Source: Lachnospiraceae bacterium | Lineage (GTDB): Bacteria; Bacillota; Clostridia; Lachnospirales; Lachnospiraceae | Length of the DNA: 35,674 bases | Assembly: GCA_022769625.1 (NCBI GenBank) | Contig: JALEJP010000065.1 | Span: forward strand, 1 to 35,674 | Reading direction: 5' to 3' | Shown: piece by piece, positions 15,324 to 27,666 of the stretch | Layout: each line of letters begins with the position of its first letter | How positions within the stretch are numbered: position 1 is the stretch's first letter | Program-made: the position numbers and the translations under genes | The notes under the pieces: model-generated | Database searches by the model: none | Told to the model about the DNA's origin: nothing | Seen by the model: only the letters and a program-made list of their open reading frames with translations

Positions 15324-16067
15324 TTACTGTCCGTTTTCTTCAATATATTTTGCCACATCTGCTTTAAAAGCACTCCAGGCTTCCTCATGTTCCACAAAAT
15401 ATTTGGGACAGTCTTTGCCTGTCACATCATAGTGGCGAATAACATCATCCATCGTCAGGTCAAATTTTCCACACAAAAATGCCACCAGATGAACCAGTGA
15501 ATCGTAAGTGGCATCATTAAATTTCCCTGTCTCATCCGGATGACAGCACTCTATGGATACGGTGTCATTGTTGCGGCTGTTGGAAGCATAAGCAATCTCA
15601 CTGGTAGGTATACACTGTACAATTTCTCCATCCAGTCCCACGATAAAATTGCTGCTCACCTGATTTTCCCCGGTATCCTTCAAGCTTTCAAAATAATCCC
15701 TGTTATTCTGCGCGGTACTGCCCGGATTTGCCGTGTAATGAACCACAACACCGCGTACCCCGTCCGTTGCAATTCCCGGTCTGGAGTTTTCATTGATGGA
15801 AAGCAACTGGATGTCCAGCACCGGCTGTTCCACCTGTTTGACCGGATTCCCAATCTCATATTCTTTCCATGCATCGTCTGACATGGCAAAAGTAATCCTG
15901 TTTTCTCCCCGAAGAGACAGACTGCCCGTCTGTCTTGTTTTATTATGTATCCATATACCTGCTGCTGACATCAACAGGACACATGCTGCAATGCCAGCGG
16001 ATATTGCAATCCTTCTGTGAAGCTGTCTCTTTCTCTGCTGTCTTCTGTTTCTGTACTCTGTCATCAT
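15324..16067 (-). CDS. Membrane-anchored N-acetylmuramoyl-L-alanine amidase (Amidase_2)
   Basis: 247-residue cell-wall amidase. A basic N terminus (NRRQQRKRQLHRR) and one transmembrane helix (about 20-40, IAISAGIAACVLLMSAAGIW) suggest a signal anchor. The Amidase_2/PGRP domain follows, with zinc-site residues in VVVHYTANPGS and HYDVTGKDCPKYF and the conserved SIECCHPDE. It should cleave the lactyl amide bond between MurNAc and L-Ala. GGAGGA directly precedes two ATG codons (16067, 16064), and the second may be used. A GTG at 16085 is a less likely start. Confidence 0.85.
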   Translation of the reverse strand: MMTEYRNRRQQRKRQLHRRIAISAGIAACVLLMSAAGIWIHNKTRQTGSLSLRGENRITFAMSDDAWKEYEIGNPVKQVEQPVLDIQLLSINENSRPGIATDGVRGVVVHYTANPGSTAQNNRDYFESLKDTGENQVSSNFIVGLDGEIVQCIPTSEIAYASNSRNNDTVSIECCHPDETGKFNDATYDSLVHLVAFLCGKFDLTMDDVIRHYDVTGKDCPKYFVEHEEAWSAFKADVAKYIEENGQ

Positions 16068-16099
16068 TCCTCCAAATTTACTCACCCCAAATACAGTTT

Positions 16100-16128
16100 A
16101 GGCGGACCTCCGTTTCGGAAATCCGCCT
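16100..16128 (-). terminator. Probable hairpin after guaB
   Basis: AGGCGGA / TCCGCCT with an inner CCG-TTT-CGG forms a stable stem 12 bp after the guaB stop. No strong T run follows on the minus strand, so it may only attenuate readthrough into the amidase gene. Confidence 0.5.
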
Positions 16129-16139
16129 GTTTCGTCTCA

Positions 16140-17645
<1,506 letters not shown>

Positions 17646-17647
17646 CT

Positions 17648-17676
17648 AGTTTAACAAACTTGTCGAAAACTGTCAA
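17648..17676 (-). promoter_or_regulatory. Sigma-A promoter of guaB
   Basis: On the minus strand TTGACA (17671-17676) and TAAACT (17648-17653) are 17 bp apart, about 55 bp before the guaB start. The perfect -35 and spacing make this convincing. Confidence 0.65.
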
Positions 17677-17685
17677 CCCCATTCT

Positions 17686-18189
17686 TTAACGGGTCACAAC
17701 ATTTCTTGGTGAGAGTCTTCGTATATCACGAAGCATCGTCTCGTTTGGTTCAAAAATAATGATCTGCTTTTTTCCGTCCGTATTGATCACCATACCATAG
17801 CGGTTTTCTCCTGCACCGGAAGAACAATCTCTCACCTTTTTTACAGAAGGATCTCTTCTGGCCTGGGCAAGCTCACGGCTTGAAAGGGGAGCAATCAGCT
17901 CCATGTTGCTGACCGTGTAGGTTCCGACACGTTTCCGTTTAGACTTTGCTATGATCTTGTCAATATCCAGTTCCCCATTAACATAAAGATACTCATATTC
18001 CAGATTAAACTGAGGAATCTTCACAAGATCCACAATAACGAGCACCAGAAAGAGAATCAGTACAAGGGGTGATATAACAATACCGGCAACCAGGGTAAGG
18101 ACCGTGGCCAGAATCATAACAACTCTCAGAGCCTTTTCCACCATGGAAGTTTTCCTTGCAATCAATTCCTCCGTATACAAATCACTCAT
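17686..18189 (-). CDS. Small membrane protein, DUF6106-like
   Basis: 167-residue protein starting MSDLYTEELI. Two adjacent hydrophobic helices form a hairpin (VMILATVLTLVAGIVISPLVLILFLV region, about 25-60), followed by a soluble C-terminal domain with KRVGTYTVSNMELIAPL and YGMVINTDGKKQIIIFEPN. It resembles the conserved Lachnospiraceae family known as DUF6106, whose function I do not know. GGAGG lies 7 nt upstream of the chosen ATG; a longer frame to 18264 lacks a ribosome site. Confidence 0.7.
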   Translation of the reverse strand: MSDLYTEELIARKTSMVEKALRVVMILATVLTLVAGIVISPLVLILFLVLVIVDLVKIPQFNLEYEYLYVNGELDIDKIIAKSKRKRVGTYTVSNMELIAPLSSRELAQARRDPSVKKVRDCSSGAGENRYGMVINTDGKKQIIIFEPNETMLRDIRRLSPRNVVTR

Positions 18190-18469
18190 AGTATTCCTCC
18201 CAATTTCCTGACAGCCTTTTCCGGTCACAATTGATTTTCCCGTCCGGAACAGCTGTATCATCATTCCTGTGCAAAGATAAGCTTTCCTGCACCTAATACG
18301 ACTAGTATACCTTAAAAAATATGTTTTTGAAAGTGCATTCTATACAAAAAAATCCTGTTTTTTTCGTAAATCTGTCCTTTCAGACAACAAATGTGCAGTC
18401 TGCAGTCTTTCTATCATCCGAGACAGCAGTGACCTGCCCTAGAGCTCTGTTTCCTGCCGGAAAAAGTAA
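18190..18469. other. Intergenic region between DUF6106-like gene and groEL terminator
   Basis: Holds a likely -10 on the minus strand (TATACT, 18304-18309) with a weak -35, plausibly the promoter of the 167-residue membrane protein. Nothing else is recognised. Confidence 0.4.
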
Positions 18470-18502
18470 CAGCCACAGAATGAAAAATACATTCTGTGGC
18501 TG
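18461..18502 (-). terminator. Rho-independent terminator of groESL
   Basis: CAGCCACAGAATG / CATTCTGTGGCTG is a perfect 13-bp stem (18470-18502), followed on the minus strand by TTACTTTTTCC. It lies 60 bp beyond groEL. Confidence 0.85.
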
Positions 18503-18562
18503 ACAAAGCATGAGACCTTTCTCACTGCCAAAATCTGTTCCTTTTATCTTCGTCCTGGCTGA

Positions 18563-20508
<1,946 letters not shown>

Positions 20509-20546
20509 TTTATATTCCTCCTTAATCAAAATCGCCTTTATGTTTA

Positions 20547-20573
20547 TTAGCACTCACTTTTATCGAGTGCTAA
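20547..20573 (-). promoter_or_regulatory. CIRCE operator (HrcA binding site)
   Basis: A perfect TTAGCACTC - 9 nt - GAGTGCTAA inverted repeat. It lies between the groES start and its promoter and is the classical binding site of the heat-shock repressor HrcA. hrcA itself is not in this window. Confidence 0.97.
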
Positions 20574-20584
20574 CTCTGGTTTAT

Positions 20585-20613
20585 ATAATAGTGAACTTCC
20601 TTCAAATGTGCAA
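20585..20613 (-). promoter_or_regulatory. Sigma-A promoter of groESL
   Basis: On the minus strand TTGCAC (20608-20613) and TATTAT (20585-20590) are 17 bp apart, immediately upstream of CIRCE. HrcA bound at CIRCE would therefore block early transcription. Confidence 0.8.
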
Positions 20614-20726
20614 GCGGAATTATTTTCACATAATCGATTATATGCTGATTATTTCTTTTTATTCCTTTGATTTACTCTGTTTTTCTCACTTTCTTCTATT
20701 TTATATTTTTTTTATATATAAGCCAA

Positions 20727-20799
20727 GAAATTTCGTGATCGTGAAACGCGGAGAAATTCGTAGGAATCACAGCCATGGGAGTGCAAAGCACGGAAAAAA
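20727..20799 (+). repeat. Fragment of the interspersed structured repeat (copy R5)
   Basis: Contains the third-stem module in two versions side by side: AATTTC-GTGA-TCGTGAAACGC-GGA-GAAATT, as in the 28094 copy, and GGGAGTGCAAAGCACGGA, as in the 26641 copy. The remaining domains are absent. It lies between the codY terminator and the groESL promoter. Confidence 0.55.
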
Positions 20800-20832
20800 G
20801 GAACCGCTGCAAATTAAATCTGCAGCGGTTCC
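20793..20832 (-). terminator. Rho-independent terminator of codY
   Basis: GGAACCGCTGCA / TGCAGCGGTTCC forms a perfect 12-bp stem (20800-20832), followed on the minus strand by TTTTTTCC. It lies 16 bp after codY. Confidence 0.9.
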
Positions 20833-20848
20833 TGCTTTTTCCTGTCTG

Positions 20849-21643
20849 TTAATTCTGACTGTTTTCATTTCGTTTCTGTTTAATTTCTTCAAGCTCCTGG
20901 AATACCACATCATTGAGTACCTTAATGTACGTACCTTTCATACCGGATGATCTGGATTCAATAACACCGGCACTCTCAAACTTTCTCAATGCATTTACAA
21001 TGACGGAACGTGTGATACCCACACGGTCTGCAATCTTGCTTGCCACAAGAATCCCTTCCGTTCCATCCAACTCATCAAAGATATGAATGATAGCTTCCAG
21101 CTCGGAAAAGGAAAGTGTACCGATGGCTGACTTCACAATCTGGATCTTACGGCTTTCCTCTGCGTTTTCCTCGTGAACGGAGCGCATCATCTCCAGTCCA
21201 ACTACCGTCGTACCATACTCACTGAGAATAATGTCGTCAATGTCGTAACTGCTGCCGCATTTGTACATAAATACTGTACCAAGACGCTCACCTGCGATAT
21301 CAATGGGATTGATAATCGCCTGATATTTTTTTACATCACCCTGTTCAAAACCCAGCGTCTCCAGATTCACATTTTCCTTTGTGGATAACACTCCCAGAAA
21401 CCGCTCATTCAGCAGTTCATCAATATGACCGCCCACTTCATCATCAATCAACTCTTTGATTTCTTCAACCTCGGGACAAAGACTGATGCCCAGCACTTTA
21501 CCTTTTTTGCTGATTACCAGAACGTTGGAACCAAGAATATCTGACAATACTTCACATATGTCATTGAAAACCACCTTACTGCTGTTATTGTTGTGTAATA
21601 GCTTATTGATTTTGCGTGTTTTGTCCAACAACTGTACGCTCAT
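20849..21643 (-). CDS. codY: Global transcriptional regulator CodY
   Basis: 264-residue pleiotropic repressor that senses branched-chain amino acids and GTP in Firmicutes and controls nutrient, virulence and sporulation genes. An N-terminal GAF domain (about 1-150) and a C-terminal winged helix with ASKIADRVGITRSVIVNALR are visible. AAGGGAGAAG precedes the ATG. It is the downstream partner of topA but also has its own promoter at 21712-21740. Confidence 0.97.
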   Translation of the reverse strand: MSVQLLDKTRKINKLLHNNNSSKVVFNDICEVLSDILGSNVLVISKKGKVLGISLCPEVEEIKELIDDEVGGHIDELLNERFLGVLSTKENVNLETLGFEQGDVKKYQAIINPIDIAGERLGTVFMYKCGSSYDIDDIILSEYGTTVVGLEMMRSVHEENAEESRKIQIVKSAIGTLSFSELEAIIHIFDELDGTEGILVASKIADRVGITRSVIVNALRKFESAGVIESRSSGMKGTYIKVLNDVVFQELEEIKQKRNENSQN

Positions 21644-21711
21644 TTTTCTTCTCCCTTCTGCTGTTTCTTTCGCATGACTGACACCATTGCTGTGCTTTCT
21701 TACATATTAAT

Positions 21712-21740
21712 AATCTAACATAAAGCGTATTAATTTTCAA
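21712..21740 (-). promoter_or_regulatory. Sigma-A promoter of codY
   Basis: On the minus strand TTGAAA (21735-21740) and TAGATT (21712-21717) are 17 bp apart, in the gap between topA and codY. Confidence 0.55.
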
Positions 21741-21764
21741 TACATTATGTTCAAAATCGCACAA

Positions 21765-23840
21765 TTAGTCACTTTTCTGTCTATTTTCAATATATCCACA
21801 GTCTTCCTGAACACATAACAGCTTATTTCCCTTTTCAACCATGAGTCCTCCGCACTGCGGACATTTTTCTTTGGAAGGTTTCTGCCAGGACATAAAATCA
21901 CATTCCGGATTATCCTCGCATCCATAATACTTCCTTCCCTTTTTCGTCTTGCGCAGCACAATATCTTTTCCACATTTTGGACAGTTCACGCCAATTTTTT
22001 CCAGGTAGGGCTTGGTATTGCGGCATTCCGGGAATCCCGGGCACGCAAGAAATCTGCCATGCGGACCATACTTGATGACCATGTTGCGTCCGCATTCCTC
22101 GCAGATCACATCGGTGACCTCATCCTCGATCTTTACTTTCGCAAGCTCTTTCTCCGCATTTTTGACCGCTTCATCCAGATCCGGGTAAAAATTGCTGACG
22201 ACTGTTTTCCAGTTGACCACACCTTCCTCCACCTTGTCCAGAAGAGACTCCATATTTGCCGTAAAATTCACATCCACAATACTCGGGAAAGCCTGCACCA
22301 TCATATTATTTACAACCTCTCCCAGTTCTGTCATGTAAAGATTTTTATTCTCCTTAGCCACATAACGGCGGTTGATGACCGTCGTAATGGTAGGCGCATA
22401 AGTACTGGGACGTCCGATTCCAAGCTCTTCCAGCGTCTTTACAAGCGCCGCCTCGGTGTAATGTGCCGGCGGCTGGGTAAAATGCTGTTTTTCCTCAAAT
22501 CCGCTCCAGTTCAGTATGGTATCTCTGGAAATTTCCTTTACCAGAAGATTTCCCTCCTCTTTTTCGTCCTCCTCCTGAACATAGACCGCCATAAAACCGT
22601 CAAATTTCTTTCTGGAAGCAGAAACATGGAACCGGTAGCCTGCCGCATCAATTTTCACAGAAGTGGTGGCATAGCATGCATGTTCCATCCTGCTGGCCAC
22701 AAATCGTTTCCAGATCAGCTGATAGAGACGGAACTGATCCCTTGTGAGTGATTCTTTCATCAGAAATGGTGTACGTGTGACATCGGTAGGTCGAATCGCC
22801 TCATGGGCATCCTGGATTTTCTGTCCGTTTCTCTTTTCCTGAGGATGTGATGAAACATAAGCTTCACCATAATTCTCCGCAATGTAGCTCCTTGCTGCCG
22901 CATCCGCTTCATCCGAGATACGGGTGGAATCGGTACGCAGATAGGTGATCACACCAACGGTGCCATTTCCCTTAATATCCACACCTTCATACAGCTGCTG
23001 TGCGATACGCATGGTTTTCTGTGTGGAGAAATTCAGTGTCTTGGAAGCTTCCTGCTGCAATGTGCTGGTGGTAAAGGGAACCGGAGCCTTTTTGGTCCGC
23101 TCGCCCTTCTTCACTTCAGTAACCTGATAATTTGCGCCGCGAAGCTTTTCTGTGATCTCATCCAGCTGCTCTTTGGAGGAAATACTCATCTTTTCCTTTG
23201 TGGTTCCGTAAAATCTTGCAGTCAACGGCTTTTTTTCGCCTGGAATCTGAAAGCTGGCATCCAGCGTCCAGTATTCCTCCGGGATAAACGCATTGATCTC
23301 CTCCTCGCGGTCTGCAATAATTCGAAGGGTAACGGACTGTACACGCCCGGCGCTCAGACCTCTCTTCACCTTTGCCCAGAGAAGCGGACTGATCCGGTAT
23401 CCCACCATACGGTCCAGCATACGGCGGGCCTGCTGTGCATCCACCAGATCCATATCCAGCTTTCTCGGGTGCTTCAGAGACTCTTTTACCGCATTTTTTG
23501 TGATTTCATTGAATGTAATCCTGTGAATATCCTCATCATCCAGCTTCAGGGCTTTGGACAGATGCCAGGAAATCGCCTCTCCCTCACGGTCAGGGTCCGT
23601 TGCAAGATATACTTTATCCGCTTTTTTCACTGCCTTGCGCAAAGCTGCAAGAATATCGCCCTTACCCCGGATGGTAATGTACTTTGGTTCATAATTATTC
23701 TCAACATCGAATCCCAGCTGACTTTTCGGCATGTCTCTCACATGTCCGTTTGACGCTGCCACTTCATAATTGGAACCGAGAAATTTTTTGATGGTTTTTA
23801 CTTTTGTCGGTGACTCAACAATAATCAGATATTTCGCCAT
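21765..23840 (-). CDS. topA: DNA topoisomerase I
   Basis: 691-residue type IA topoisomerase that relaxes negative supercoils. The TOPRIM domain begins YLIIVESPTKVKTI and includes TDPDREGEAISWH. The catalytic Tyr (about residue 300) lies in VITYLRTDSTRIS. Three C-terminal four-Cys zinc ribbons (CEECGRNM, CPKCGKDI, CPQCGGLM) end the protein. GAGGTAAAT precedes the ATG. In the common clostridial order yifB-dprA-topA-codY. Confidence 0.97.
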   Translation of the reverse strand: MAKYLIIVESPTKVKTIKKFLGSNYEVAASNGHVRDMPKSQLGFDVENNYEPKYITIRGKGDILAALRKAVKKADKVYLATDPDREGEAISWHLSKALKLDDEDIHRITFNEITKNAVKESLKHPRKLDMDLVDAQQARRMLDRMVGYRISPLLWAKVKRGLSAGRVQSVTLRIIADREEEINAFIPEEYWTLDASFQIPGEKKPLTARFYGTTKEKMSISSKEQLDEITEKLRGANYQVTEVKKGERTKKAPVPFTTSTLQQEASKTLNFSTQKTMRIAQQLYEGVDIKGNGTVGVITYLRTDSTRISDEADAAARSYIAENYGEAYVSSHPQEKRNGQKIQDAHEAIRPTDVTRTPFLMKESLTRDQFRLYQLIWKRFVASRMEHACYATTSVKIDAAGYRFHVSASRKKFDGFMAVYVQEEDEKEEGNLLVKEISRDTILNWSGFEEKQHFTQPPAHYTEAALVKTLEELGIGRPSTYAPTITTVINRRYVAKENKNLYMTELGEVVNNMMVQAFPSIVDVNFTANMESLLDKVEEGVVNWKTVVSNFYPDLDEAVKNAEKELAKVKIEDEVTDVICEECGRNMVIKYGPHGRFLACPGFPECRNTKPYLEKIGVNCPKCGKDIVLRKTKKGRKYYGCEDNPECDFMSWQKPSKEKCPQCGGLMVEKGNKLLCVQEDCGYIENRQKSD

Positions 23841-23914
23841 TTATTTACCTCATTCCGGAACTGTCGCTGCCTTATACTGATTCATGGCATAACGACGTAC
23901 CTCATACTTTCCCC

Positions 23915-25063
23915 TCAGACTTTCGAATAATAATTCTTCGCGTCCTCCGTGACCAGTCCCCGCAGAAGAAGACGCACCAGCACTGCGCCTGCCTCCTGCG
24001 GTGAAAGACCTGTCTCATCCGCAATTGTCTGTAGATTTTTAGTCTGAAATTCCAGAACACTATACACCAAATTTTCTTCTCTTTCAAGTGTAATGTTTGC
24101 TTTTTTTAACTCTGTCCCGCCCGTTTTCCCCAAATTTAACCGTTCCAGAAGGCTTTCCGAAGATATAAAAATACCTGCTCCCTGGTCGATGAGACTGTTA
24201 CAGCCTGCACTTAATACATCACCTGTGCGCCCCGGCACCGCAATCACATCTCTTCCCTGCTCCAGTGCCAGATCTGCCGTGATCAGAGAACCGCTTTTAT
24301 CTTTCGCCTCTGCCACAAGAATCAGATCCGACAGTCCGCTTATGATGCGATTGCGCATCGGGAAGTGGAAAGGAAGCGGTGGGGTACCCGGCGGATATTC
24401 TGATAGAACCCCGCCTTTTTCCGTCAGATTTTCATAGATCCACCGGTTTTCCCTAGGATAGCAGATGTCTGTCCCACTTCCAAGAACCGCAAAGCTCTCA
24501 CCGCCAGCGTCCATGGCTGCTTTTTGTGCCGTTCCGTCCACTCCCCTTGCCATTCCGCTGACAATCTGAACCCCGGCTGCTGCCAGCTCCCCTGCAATTC
24601 CCGCTGCCATATGTCTCCCATAGGAACTGCAAAGCCTCGCACCTACCACCGCAACCGATGGTTTTTCGTCTGACGGCAGTTTTCCTTTCACAAATAGTCC
24701 ATATGGATAATCGCAGATTTCGTGGAGCCGTTTGGGATAATCACAGCTTTCATGGCTGATAAATCGTATTCCCTGTTCCTGCAGGATATGCATCCTCTTT
24801 TCCTGATCCCAGTCTTTTCTGCTCTCCAGAAGTTGTTGTTTTTGCTGTTCCCGGAGAAACGGCAGCTTCTCAAGCTCAATTTGCTCCGCCCTGAAAATTT
24901 CCCCGGGTGTCCCGAAATAATCAAGCAGAGCTTTTTTTCCCGTTCGATAAAGGCCGGGCACACTGCACAGCCAGAGCCAGCCATCTTCCTTTCCCCCCGA
25001 TGTTTTTTCCCATCGGCTTTCCTTCGCCGCATAGTCTTCCACCACTATTTTGTCTTTATCCAT
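23915..25063 (-). CDS. dprA: DNA-processing protein DprA
   Basis: 382-residue protein that loads RecA on incoming single-stranded DNA during transformation. Order: helical N-terminal region (YRTGKKALLDYFGTP), Rossmann-like DprA core (AVVGARLCSSYGRHMA, GMARGVDGTAQKAA, VLGSGTDICYPRENR), and a C-terminal winged helix (LQTIADETGLSPQEAGAVLV). It lies 6 bp after yifB and upstream of topA. Intact. Confidence 0.95.
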   Translation of the reverse strand: MDKDKIVVEDYAAKESRWEKTSGGKEDGWLWLCSVPGLYRTGKKALLDYFGTPGEIFRAEQIELEKLPFLREQQKQQLLESRKDWDQEKRMHILQEQGIRFISHESCDYPKRLHEICDYPYGLFVKGKLPSDEKPSVAVVGARLCSSYGRHMAAGIAGELAAAGVQIVSGMARGVDGTAQKAAMDAGGESFAVLGSGTDICYPRENRWIYENLTEKGGVLSEYPPGTPPLPFHFPMRNRIISGLSDLILVAEAKDKSGSLITADLALEQGRDVIAVPGRTGDVLSAGCNSLIDQGAGIFISSESLLERLNLGKTGGTELKKANITLEREENLVYSVLEFQTKNLQTIADETGLSPQEAGAVLVRLLLRGLVTEDAKNYYSKV

Positions 25064-25069
25064 AATTTC

Positions 25070-26590
25070 TCACCTCCGGAATTGATTTTCAAAAATCCGA
25101 TAGCTGATTGCTTCACAAAGCTGATCTTCCTGTATCTTTTCTTTGTATTCCATATCCGCAATGGTTCTTGCCACCTTCAAAATCCTGTGACAGGCGCGCG
25201 CAGTGAGTCCAAGCTTCTGATATGCCTCCCGGAGAATGCTTTGTTCCTTCTCTCCGATTTGGCAATACTGCCGGATTCCCTCCGCGTCAAGATCTGCATT
25301 AAAACGAAAACGGGTTCCCTGGTACCTCTCCTGCTGAATCCGGCTCACCTGTTCCACTCTCCTTTGAATGGTGGCAGAGCTTTCGTTTTCCTGTACGGAT
25401 GTCAGCTCCTCATACGTCACTTTTCCGGCCTCTACACAGATATCCATACGGTCTAACAGAGGCTGACTGATACGGTTCTGATAGCGCCGGATCTCCTGCT
25501 CGCTGCAGGTACAGTGCTGCAGATCCGGAAAATACCCGCAGCGACAGAGATTCATGGCACCAAGCACCATACAGTCTGCCGGAAACACATAATTTGCATG
25601 TACCCTTGCAATATGTACCTTTTTTTCCTCCATAGGCTGTCTGAGAACCTCCAGTGTTTCCCGCCGAAATTCCGGAAGCTCATCCAGAAACAGGACACCT
25701 TTGTGTGCCAGACTGATCTCGCCCGGCCTTGGAATCCTTCCTCCTCCGGCAAGTGCCTGGGCCGATATCGTGTGATGGGGCGCACGGAAGGGAGGCCTGG
25801 TCACAAGTGGCTGACTGACTGGCAAAAGACCTGCCACACTGTAGATGGCAGACACCTCCAGACTCTCTTCTCTGGTAAGCGGAGGCAGAATACCCGGCAC
25901 ACATTTTGCAAGCATAGATTTTCCTGCTCCGGGAGGTCCTACCATCAGAAAATTATGTCGTCCGCTGACTGCGATTTCCGCTGCCCGGCGCAGAACACTC
26001 TGCCCGTTCAGACAAGAAAAGTCCAGTGACTGTGTTTCTTCTATATAATAAGGGGTGCATTCCCTGTTCTGTGGGGCTTTTCCGTCTTTCAGACAGCTCA
26101 CGGCCTCCTCAAGGGACGCAACACCAATAATCTCTATTCCAGGTATCAGATCCCCCTCCTCCTGGTTTTCCCGTGGCAGAATACAGGCTCTGCATCCTGC
26201 TCTTTTGGCTGCCTGTACCATCGGAAGCACACCCCGCACGCCCATGACAGCACCATTGAGGCTTAATTCACCCACTGCCATCACGCCCCTGGCCGCATCC
26301 GGCGAAATCAGCTGATAGGCCATCAGAACGGCAAGTGCTACCGGAAGATCAAACCCGGTGCCATCCTTATGAACATCTGCCGGTGACAGATTCACTGTAA
26401 TCCGCTGCGGCTGCAGACGAATTTTACTATTGCGAAAGGCTGTCATAACACGGTCCTGAGCCTCCCGCACCTTTGCTGACACATCCCCTACCATGGTGAA
26501 CCCGGGAAGCCCGTTGCTTACATCCGCCTCCACCTGAATCGGCAATCCTTCTATCCCGCAGATTGCCGCAGATAAAATTCTGCTGAACAT
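25070..26590 (-). CDS. YifB/ComM-family Mg-chelatase-like AAA+ ATPase
   Basis: 506-residue AAA+ protein of the YifB/ComM family; ComM acts as a branch-migration helicase in natural transformation. An N-terminal LonC-like domain (GLPGFTMVGDVSAKVREAQDR) precedes the ATPase with Walker A GPPGAGKSMLAK, a Walker B region (GVLFLDELPEF) and cysteine motifs (MNLCRCGYFPD, HCTCSEQE). The C-terminal arginine-finger region (LTARACHRILKVARTIADME) is present. The start at 26590 has AAAGGAGA upstream. It leads the dprA-topA operon. Confidence 0.94.
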   Translation of the reverse strand: MFSRILSAAICGIEGLPIQVEADVSNGLPGFTMVGDVSAKVREAQDRVMTAFRNSKIRLQPQRITVNLSPADVHKDGTGFDLPVALAVLMAYQLISPDAARGVMAVGELSLNGAVMGVRGVLPMVQAAKRAGCRACILPRENQEEGDLIPGIEIIGVASLEEAVSCLKDGKAPQNRECTPYYIEETQSLDFSCLNGQSVLRRAAEIAVSGRHNFLMVGPPGAGKSMLAKCVPGILPPLTREESLEVSAIYSVAGLLPVSQPLVTRPPFRAPHHTISAQALAGGGRIPRPGEISLAHKGVLFLDELPEFRRETLEVLRQPMEEKKVHIARVHANYVFPADCMVLGAMNLCRCGYFPDLQHCTCSEQEIRRYQNRISQPLLDRMDICVEAGKVTYEELTSVQENESSATIQRRVEQVSRIQQERYQGTRFRFNADLDAEGIRQYCQIGEKEQSILREAYQKLGLTARACHRILKVARTIADMEYKEKIQEDQLCEAISYRIFENQFRR

Positions 26591-26640
26591 ATTCTCTCCT
26601 TTGCATACCGGCAAAACCTTCATCGATATGCCGGTTTATG

Positions 26641-26810
26641 ATGAGCCAAGGGACAAATGGACATAAAATACATGCTTGCATGTATTTTTATGTCTATGGG
26701 TCCCGCAAAACATGAGCAAGCAGCCATTTTTCGCAGAAAAATGAGCGAATTGCGAATGTTTTCGTTGATTTTGGGAGTGCAAAGCACGGAAAAATCGACG
26801 TCAGGCTCAT
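26641..26810 (+). repeat. Complete copy of interspersed structured repeat (copy R2)
   Basis: 170-nt element closed by ATGAGCC (26641-26647) and GGCTCAT (26804-26810). Inside are three stems. P1: GGGAC...GACATAAAATACATGC / GCATGTATTTTTATGTC...GTCCC. P2: AAAACAT / ATGTTTT, enclosing ATTTTTC-GCA-GAAAAAT. P3: GTTGATTTT / AAAATCGAC, capped by GTGCAAAGCAC. It is intergenic, upstream of yifB and downstream of the transferase gene. The rest of the gap to 26939 shows no gene. Confidence 0.75.
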
Positions 26811-26939
26811 TTGTCGGGCAACTCTTATGATGTAATTAAGCTGAAAAAAGGCAGAAACGCCGAAATAAAAGAAAAGTCTTTGTATGATACTTATGATATC
26901 AGATTATATCACACAAGCTGTAATTTGCAACGAATTTCG

Positions 26940-27581
26940 TTACTGTTTCGGAAACGGAACGGTAATGTTCAGAGATTCCATCTGTGCGATCTCCTGACCA
27001 GACAGTTTTTTCACCAGGATGTTCTGTGTCCGGGATGGTTCCGACTCCCGGCAGACGGCAATCACATAATCCGTGCCATTGGAAAAATACATCCGATATC
27101 TCTCCTGAAATAAGCCGCCATCGATACAGCCGGAAAAATCCAGACTGTCAAGCGGCAGTCGTATCCCGGTTCCAATACATTTCAGATAGCTCTCTTTTGC
27201 CGTCCAGATCCGTGTCAGCAGCCAGTCTCTTTCCAGATCCTTTTTTACACCTGCCAGAAGCTTTTTTTCATTCTCATGGCAGATGCGGCGCACAAGCCGT
27301 TCCTTTGTTGTAATCTTTCCTTCCATATCCACACCGATCTCCGATGTGGATATGCCGCAGAGCAGACCACAGGTACTGTGACTGTAGTTAAATTTAATTT
27401 CCGGACAATCTTTAAAAAATGGTTTTCCCTGCGGTCTGCATGCGATTTCCGGAAGCTGTTTTTTTCCATATTCCATAGACAGTCCAAAAAGCAGCAGTTT
27501 TTTTGCCGCAAGACTTTGATCTTTGCGCTTCTCTTTTGGGCTTAATTCTTTGTTTTCTTTTCTCTCTGCCAGATAAATCAT
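26940..27581 (-). CDS. Sfp-type 4'-phosphopantetheinyl transferase
   Basis: 213-residue enzyme that attaches phosphopantetheine from CoA to carrier-protein serines. The signature motifs are GVDMEGK (Mg2+-binding) and IWTAKESYLKCIGTGI (WxxKES). No polyketide or peptide synthase gene is nearby, so its carrier protein is unknown. The start at 27581 has GGGAGAGAG upstream; a frame to 27644 lacks a ribosome site. It follows the sigK fragment on the same strand by 85 bp. Confidence 0.88.
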   Translation of the reverse strand: MIYLAERKENKELSPKEKRKDQSLAAKKLLLFGLSMEYGKKQLPEIACRPQGKPFFKDCPEIKFNYSHSTCGLLCGISTSEIGVDMEGKITTKERLVRRICHENEKKLLAGVKKDLERDWLLTRIWTAKESYLKCIGTGIRLPLDSLDFSGCIDGGLFQERYRMYFSNGTDYVIAVCRESEPSRTQNILVKKLSGQEIAQMESLNITVPFPKQ

Positions 27582-27666
27582 AGTCTCTCTCCCAGATGGT
27601 TGTTTTGATCCTTTGTATTCCATGCTTCTGCTTTCGCCGAACATAACAGAGGCTGTATTTTGTCAT